Under the pieces are notes generated by a model. That model saw only the letters and a program-made list of their open reading frames with translations, was not told where the DNA came from and made no database searches. 12,236 nt of DNA from positions 1 to 12,236 of the forward strand of contig WTXD01000330.1 of NCBI GenBank assembly GCA_022496205.1, read 5' to 3'. Positions within the stretch are counted from its first letter, which is position 1, and each line of letters begins with the position of its first letter. The translations under genes were made by a program, and so were the position numbers. Below, piece by piece: positions 6,936 through 12,236 of the stretch. Source of the stretch: Gloeopeniophorella convolvens. Lineage: Eukaryota > Basidiomycota > Agaricomycetes > Russulales.

Positions 6936-7746
6936 GGGGTGCCTTCCATTGCAGGGATGCTCGACCAGTTAACTTGCCCGCCATTGGTAAAGCGGCTGGA
7001 AGGCTCGCTGCGCCCTCGGCGCCAGTTTCCAGCATGGCGAATGTCGCGGAGCAGGCATCGGGGTGCGCTATATCAAGCTGGGAGCGTATACGACACGTGG
7101 AGCGTCGTCCTCACAAGGATGAAATGGGTTGTTGACTGTACGGAGAAAAATTGCTGAAGTTTGTGTCTCTCTTCGATCCTGCGCGTGTCGTCTTACACTG
7201 TACCCTAGATTCATCCATACGCCAAGACCGCATGGGGCGTCCTCTCTTGATCCCCAATGTGCGTCGTCTTGGCTTTGCGATCCAGGGGACCATCTCGGGT
7301 TCTCATGAACTCGCTGTCACAGACGATCTTCGCTCAAGTCGAGCGTGACGAAAATGTGAAAGCGTTGGTGCTCGCAATGCACGATGCTTTGGATCTTGCG
7401 CGTGACGCGAGCACGTTTGAGAGAAGCATTAGGGACTCGGCCCAGAGAGACATCCTGAAGGCCATGTTGGTTCATTCCCGCGCCTGTGGCGAGTTCGTCC
7501 AGACGTACGCAAAAGATACAGAATTCTGTACGTTTCAGACGAAGGGTGCGATCTTTGTGAGTTTGATCTGATGCGAACTCGTAATTCCTAGGGAAGCGGT
7601 TACGGAAGAATACGGGACGTGGGTTGATTCTCGCGTTGAGAGCTACTGCTCCAAGCTCGTGGCATTGCGCGATGGATTCTTGAGGCATGCCACGGTCACC
7701 ATTGAGAAAACGATCTTCCAGGTCTTGGACGAGGTCGTCGACGGGA
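6936..7746 (+). pseudogene. STAND gene helical region before NACHT, frameshifted
   Basis: Conserved-looking helical segments can be followed only by switching frame: PSIAGMLDQLT, LPAIGKAAGRLAAPSAPVSS, GALYQAGSVYDTWSVVLTRM, AEIHPYAKTAWGVLS, IFAQVERDENVKALVLAMHD, CGEFVQTYAKDTEFW and WVDSRVESYCSKLVALRDG. HPYAKTAW and ERDENV are typical of the segment before NACHT in fungal STAND proteins. Frame switches fall at G4 6936-6939, T2 6974-6975, G4 7060-7063, A5 7146-7150 and T2 7247-7248, all homopolymer runs, and near 7619. The four shifts in exon 3 sum to zero. With all shifts corrected, the splice phases at 7158/7209, 7258/7323 and 7527/7592 agree, which supports both the model and the view that these are late single-base changes or read errors. 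Confidence 0.7.
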
Positions 7747-7800
7747 GTATGTCGCCAACGTGCCCGCAGGGTTCATGTAGAGCTGACAATGCTCGCGTAG

Positions 7801-9163
7801 ACCATGTCTGCAAAGATCGAGCAGATCCCATATCCATCAGGGGCATCCTTTCTCAGCGACAAGGGGTGCCTTGCCGGCACCCGAACCGCATTCTTGAACT
7901 ACATCACCAGCTGGGTGGAAGGTCCCGACTCGGAGTCAACGCGCGCGCTCATGCTGTTTGGGCAAGCCGGGACGGGCAAGTCGTCCATCGCGCATGAAGT
8001 CGCACACCGCTTTCGCGAAATACAACTCCTCGCGTCATCCTTCATGTTCTTGCGTGGCGAACAATCCAAACAGGAACCTCATCTCCTTTTCACCGGCCTC
8101 GTGCGCGACCTGTCCGATCGTTATCCTGCATTCCGTTCGTCTCTAGGGAAGGCCATTCAGTATGACACCTCTATTCGGCAAGGCACGAAAGACCTCTCCA
8201 TGATTTTCAAGACCCTGCTGTTACAGCCCCTCAAAGACACGAACCTTGTCAGTCCCGTTTTTGTTGTCATTGACGCCCTAGATGAAGCATCGGGCGTGAC
8301 TGGCCGAAATGGGGTGCATACATTCCTCGCGGACCATATCCACAATCTCCCCCCAAACTTCCGCATCCTCATCACATCGAGACCGGAGCACAACATCAAG
8401 CGCGCCTTCGACGAAGCCGAGTCGATCAGCGCCATCTGGATGAATAATCCAGAGCTGTCTTCTGCCTCCGAGGAGGACATTCACGCCTATCTCAAACACA
8501 ACCTGCCTGCTGATATCTATCACGAGCACGGCGAGAGACTTGCAAGGAAGACGGAGGGCCTGTTTCAGTGGGCTGCAGCGGCTTGTCGGTACATTCAAGA
8601 ACCACCTGGTGGGCTTACGGAAGAAGACCTCGCGCAGCGCCTCTTAGAACCGTCCCCAGGTCATCATCCTCTGGATGCATTATACTCCACGATTCTCACA
8701 TCATATTTCGACCTCAACGACCCTCGCGTTCGGCGAAGATACCAATCAGTTATGGGACAACTATTCTCCCTGTTCGAACCGTTATCCAGCCTTTCGCTAA
8801 CCGATCTGCGGCGTTATTCCCATCCCAACGACGCTGATAGTGATGATTCTGTCTCCGCCACTGTTCGCAACCTCGGCTCACTTCTAAGCAACGTCGCCCC
8901 TGCTGACTCTGGCCGTCCCATATCCCCACTTCATACATCTTTCCGTGACTTTCTCACTTCGAAGGATAGGGCGGGGGAGTTTTGGATAGATGTCGCTGCG
9001 TCTCATCGCCAGATGGCGTACTGCTGCCTCGGCCTCCTGATTGACAAAGTCCACTTCAACATATGCAAGCTTGTGTCGTCATATCAAAAGAACTTGGACG
9101 TTCCTGACATCATTCCCTCGTATCCGCTACATCTTCCCTCCCTATCCTACGCCAGTCGCTTCT
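7801..9163 (+). CDS. NACHT NTPase exon of the STAND gene (open frame 7804-9174)
   Basis: This is the one long intact piece of the gene. Counting from the ATG at 7804: PYPSGASFLSDKGCLAGTRT (residues 9-28) is the usual lead-in. Walker A is GQAGTGKS at 53-60. Walker B is VVIDALDE at 154-161. The sensor-type ITSRPE is at 190-195. Helical and winged-helix-like segments follow to LSYASRF, with the LHTSFRDFL motif near residue 377 typical of fungal NACHT proteins. It is predicted to bind and hydrolyse ATP or GTP and drive oligomerisation. The open frame ends at a TAA at 9172-9174, which belongs to the LTR. The host sequence breaks after 9163 and resumes at 9673, giving [12 protein letters not shown]. 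The ATG at 7804 could serve as an internal start, but ACC before it is the first codon of an exon. The upstream donor (7746) does not match in phase. Confidence 0.88.
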
Positions 9164-9667
9164 TGTTGGAATAAATCTCGTATGTCCTTATTCATTTACT
9201 ATACGCTTCATATTCTATGCGCGCGCGTGCGGACAAACGCGCGCGAGTCCTTTTACCTTCGTACTTTCTGTGCCGGTGGCCCGGGCCGGGCCCCGGCGAC
9301 TCGTTTCGCGCTAAGTCGTGCGCGTTGTCTATGCCCGCAAGGGCTTGCACATTTGCTTCCGGGTGGCTTGAATTTTGGTACTGTACAGCAGTGGCTGAGC
9401 CTGTTGATAACCGACTGTTCGAGCACCAGCCACCTCAGTTCTCGCCTTACCAGCGCGCGAGTATACTGAGGTGAGCATACTTTAGTTAGTTTGATTGCCA
9501 AACCTGTACTTAACTGCCTCAGCGGCGCTTCCGTTTCGTACAGGTGAATAAACATATAGTTCTCGCCTTACCAGCGCGCGAGTATACTGAGCGGCGCTTC
9601 CGTTTCGTACAGAATCGCTTCGCGCGCTTTCGAGAACCACCCGATACCCGGGCTATTTATTTCTACA
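9164..9667 (+). mobile_element. Solo LTR of an LTR retrotransposon, 504 bp
   Basis: It begins TGTTGGAATAAATC and ends TTTCTACA (TGT...ACA), standard LTR termini. TGTTGGAATA is a common start of Copia-type LTRs, but the superfamily cannot be fixed from the LTR alone. The 5-bp target duplication CTTCT is at 9159-9163 and 9668-9672. Removing the LTR plus one CTTCT restores the STAND reading frame exactly (SRF-WHDHL). There is no internal retrotransposon sequence, so it is a solo LTR, the usual product of recombination between two LTRs. Possible polyadenylation signals AATAAA occur at 9170-9175 and 9547-9552. It contains a strongly GC-rich inverted stretch near 9278-9298 and the tandem duplication at 9437-9612. 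No coding capacity. Confidence 0.9.
9437..9612 (+). repeat. Direct duplication in the LTR, one copy with a 52-bp GT...AG block
   Basis: A 34-nt segment X (9437-9470) and a 21-nt segment Y (9523-9543) are separated by 52 nt (9471-9522). In the second copy the identical X (9558-9591) and Y (9592-9612) are directly joined. The 52-nt block starts GTGAGC, ends GCCTCAG and contains CTTAAC, so it has the form of a fungal intron. Its flanks also make a 6-bp inverted repeat (CTGAGG / CCTCAG). X and Y are identical between copies over all 55 nt. Confidence 0.8.
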
Positions 9668-10149
9668 CTTCTGGCATGACCACTTGCAACACGTGCCGTT
9701 TCATCCCGATTTGGTGGAGAAACTCCAGACACTCTTACTAACCAAGTTCCCATTTTGGCTCGAGTCTCTCAGCCTCCTTGGCTGCATCGACCTTGCTCTG
9801 CACGCATTGTCGACCTTGAAAGGATGGCTAGTACCCAACGAACAGATTGTAAGTGCCTAGATGCTCGCGTTTCTTTTACCTCGCGCCAGTTCTCACAAGG
9901 AGCGCCTCTGACAGAACCCCGTTGCGGAAGTACGCACACTTTCGGCATTCGTCGATGACGCCACTGCGTTCGTGCGCTACTTCGCCATGCCCATGTCCCA
10001 GAGCGCCCCACACATCTACCTGTCCGCCCTTCCATTCTCCCCAGTATCATCACTTGTGCTCAAGCATTATGATCGCGAAATGTTCCCGAACACGATAGAG
10101 CTGAAACGGGGAAGACTAGCTCATTGGCCAGCGCAGGAGACAGTCATCG
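9668..10149 (+). CDS. STAND gene linker between NACHT and WD40
   Basis: After the LTR the frame resumes at the CTTCT duplication and reads [19 protein letters not shown] and [20 protein letters not shown] to 9848. It passes intron 9849-9914 (GTAAGT...CTGACAG, 66 nt, phase 0), then reads [18 protein letters not shown] and [19 protein letters not shown]. Segments of the type FWLE.LSLLG and [13 protein letters not shown] are characteristic of the region joining NACHT and WD40 in basidiomycete STAND proteins. No frameshift is seen in this part. Confidence 0.8.
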
Positions 10150-12033
10150 GCGTGGGAGCAATCTGCCTTTCCGTCACGTTCTCGCCGGATGGCACACGTG
10201 TTGCTTCTGGCTTGGTGGACGGTACGATCCATATATTCAGTTCTTCAACCGGCCAGGAGATCCGAGGGCCGTTCACCGGGCATGAGGACTGGGTCAGATC
10301 TATCGTGTTCTCCCCAGATGGTCGACAACTCGTCTCCGGGTCAGATGATCGTACGATCCGAGTGTGGGACCTGCGACAGGGGAGGCAGTTTCAGAGCCAT
10401 TCGCGGGACACACGAGTTGGGTCAACACCGTCGCACTTCACCGGATGGCCAATACGTCGCATCGGGCTCAAATGACCAAACAATCCGCGTTTGGGTCATC
10501 TTCACAGGGGAGATGGTTACGCAGCCATTCGAAGGTCACACAGGCTCTGTCAATTCTGTCGCGTTCTCTCCGGACGGTCTCACATGTCTCAGGCTCCACT
10601 GACGAGACCATCCTCGTCTGGAGTTTAGCAACAGGAAAGCAGGTCGTAGGGCCCCTCAAGGGGCACACCGACACTGTCAGCTCTGTCGCTTCTCCCCAGA
10701 TGGCAGTATATCGTCTTGGCTCCGAGGACCACGCGATCACATCTGGGATGCTACCACAGGGGGCTCGGTTGCAGTGCTCCTCGAGGGGCATACCGGCATC
10801 ATCAATCTATTGTTGTCTCTCAGAGATATATTATCTCATGTTCAAGTGATTCAACAATACGCGTCTGGAATGCATGACTAGATTGCCGCTGGGGAGCCAC
10901 TCACTGGCCACGGAAGTTCCATCAGGTCCATTGCACTCTCATCGGATGGTCGACACATCGTACAGGCTCAGAAGACAAGACAGTGCGGATCTGGGACATT
11001 TTCGCTGCGCAGCTAGCCGATCCCGTAATGCAAAGACCTATGGAGCGGGACCTCAGCATCTCACTTCCGCAGGATAGTCGGCACGCCACCTCGGGGTTAG
11101 GGGCTACGTGGTCGACGCTATGGGGCCCGCTAAGGCAGACGAGCTCTGGACCCACTCGGAGGACACATGGACTGGGTTGGTCAGTCACATTCTCACCGGA
11201 TGGCAAGGCCTTGTTGCTTCGGGCTCAGCGGATCGCACGATCCGTATATGGGATGCCGCAACGGGTCAGGCAGTGGAGAGCCACTCACGGGACATACAGG
11301 CGAGATCAGCTCTGTCGCTTTCTCAGCCGGATAGCCGACGCGTTGCCTCTGGCTCGGACGATCTGACGATCCGCGTGTGGGACGTCACGTCAAGCCAGAT
11401 AATCGTCGGACCACTCGAGGGACATCAAAACCTGATCATGTCTGTCGCGTTCTCCCCCGATGGCCAGCGGATCGCCTCAGGCTCCTTTGACAAGACTATC
11501 CGCATCTGGGATGCCGCCAACGGGAAAGACGGTGGGAAGGCCATTCACGGTCACACAGATGCCGATCCGGTCCATCGCGTTCCCGAATGTCAATATATCA
11601 CCTCGGGCTCGTACGATCATACGGTCCGACTGTGGGATGCCAACAACAGTCAGGCAATTGCAGGACCATTCACGGGACATACCCGTCGGATCTACTCTGT
11701 CACATTCTCTCCCGATGGCCGATACATTGCCTCGACCTCGCCCGATCGCTCTATCCGCGTCTGGGATACCGCGACAGGGCAACCAGCCGTGAATCCTTTC
11801 AAGCAAGTTGACCGTACTCCCCGTTCTGTTTCATTCTCGCCAGACGGTCGCCATATCGTCTGGGGTTCGGCAGATGGTGCAATTCAAATCTTGGACGCCA
11901 GAACATGGCGCGCAGTCTCCGCCCCGCTCCTAGGACATGCAGGCCGGGTCGCGTCTGTTGCCTACTCTCCCGATGGCCAACACATCGTCTCGGGCTCATA
12001 CGACACCTCAGTTCGGTTGTGGACCGTGCCAGC
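10150..12033 (+). pseudogene. WD40 repeat array of the STAND gene, about 15 repeats, several frameshifts
   Basis: Repeats recur about every 125-130 nt with the pattern GH...VxSVxFSPDGxxxxSGSxDxTIRVWD. Clear examples: [20 protein letters not shown] near 10280, GHTGSVNSVAFSPDG near 10535, GHQNLIMSVAFSPDG near 11424, [20 protein letters not shown] near 11680 and GHAGRVASVAYSPDG near 11935. Such arrays fold as beta-propellers and are the likely ligand-sensing part. Frame switches are needed near 10370, 10435, 10578, 10689, between 10750 and 10830, near 10960, between 11160 and 11330, and between 11515 and 11600. Repeats at about 11000-11150 are strongly diverged. The frame is continuously open from about 11602 to the window end. 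Repeat number and boundaries are approximate. Confidence 0.75.
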
Positions 12034-12236
12034 AACTGACCTATCCGAGCCAGGTGTTCCGAGCTTGGACGATTCCCGCACCAGCCACCACAGCGGCGGT
12101 ACCCCAGTTCCCGTAGAATTTCGGACGGATAGAGGGTTCGCGATAGACGACGATGGATGGATTCGCGGTCTCAGTGGTGAGCTTGTAGTCTGGATCCCGG
12201 AACCACACCGGGTTGGTCTTCCTCGCCCAAGTAATG
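12034..12236 (+). CDS. STAND gene C-terminal tail, cut by window end
   Basis: After the last WD40 repeat (SVRLWTVPA) there is a Ser/Pro-rich linker, then RGFAIDDDGWIRGLSGELVV followed by WIPEPHRVGLPRPSN. A DGW(I/V)RG..GELL.WIP..HR.GL.RP segment is the usual C-terminal end of basidiomycete NACHT-WD40 proteins, so the stop codon is probably only some tens of bases beyond 12236. The frame is intact here. Confidence 0.75.

Larger units (their letters stand above)
6279..12236 (+). pseudogene. STAND/NLR-like gene: C2, helical, NACHT, WD40 repeats; split by solo LTR
   Basis: STAND proteins of this kind act in non-self recognition and regulated cell death in fungi. NACHT binds a nucleotide and the WD40 array senses ligand. 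Domain order: C2-like (6279-6900), helical region (6930-7746), NACHT exon (7801-9163), helical linker (9668-10140), about 15 WD40 repeats (10150-12033) and a conserved tail that leaves the window at 12236. Introns: 6473-6544, 6670-6730, 7159-7208, 7259-7322, 7528-7591, 7747-7800 and 9849-9914. The start ATG at 6279 opens MRILSASTHLVIHAAG, directly at the beginning of the C2-like fold. Lesions: a 504-bp solo LTR at 9164-9667; single-base frameshifts near 6936, 6974, 7060, 7146, 7247 and 7619; a phase mismatch at 7746/7801; and at least eight more in the WD40 part between 10369 and 11600. Either this is a decaying paralogue, or part of the damage is sequencing error. Confidence 0.85.

Noticed and set aside
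9253..9555. 100-codon minus-strand open frame in the LTR
   Set aside because: It lies wholly within the solo LTR, crosses the intron-like block and shows no protein motif.
1..12236. CRISPR array, tRNA, rRNA, bacterial operon or plasmid features
   Set aside because: No regularly spaced direct repeats, no cloverleaf or rRNA-like sequence, and the spliced gene structures show this is eukaryotic nuclear DNA.

Overview
This window looks like nuclear DNA of a filamentous basidiomycete, probably an agaricomycete. The evidence is the many short introns (about 49-106 nt, mostly 49-72) with GTGCG, GTACG or GTAAGT donors, and a C2 / helical / NACHT / WD40 STAND (NLR-like) gene of the kind expanded in those fungi. 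Calls rest on reading the translations, splice phases and repeats by eye; no database search was run.

Layout. (1) 1-745, minus strand: the 3' part of an unrecognised multi-exon gene that runs off the left edge. Four exon joins agree in phase. (2) 1239-5593, minus strand: a glutathione-degrading ChaC-type gamma-glutamylcyclotransferase gene of about ten exons, cut near its 3' end by a 3170-bp mobile element at 1381-4550. The element has perfect 17-bp terminal inverted repeats starting CATCACC and a 2-bp target duplication (TC on the plus strand). Removing it restores the family's C-terminal reading frame. (3) Inside the element: a small open frame with a signal peptide (1714-1938), a degenerate tandem array of about 145-bp units (2483-2918), a 63-nt palindrome (3418-3480), and no recognisable transposase. 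(4) 5594-6278: a divergent intergenic region. (5) 6279-12236, plus strand: the STAND gene, running off the right edge close to its 3' end. It is split by a 504-bp solo LTR (9164-9667; TG...CA ends; 5-bp target duplication CTTCT).

Two neighbouring divergent genes have therefore each been hit by a different transposon, and in both cases the pre-insertion reading frame can be recovered exactly. The STAND gene is also full of single-base frameshifts in its N-terminal and WD40 parts, while the 1363-bp NACHT exon has none. Many of the N-terminal lesions fall in homopolymers, so real decay and sequencing error must be separated before the gene is called dead. The least described items are the CATCACC-ended element and an internal duplication in the LTR, in which one copy carries a 52-bp GT...AG block that the other lacks precisely.
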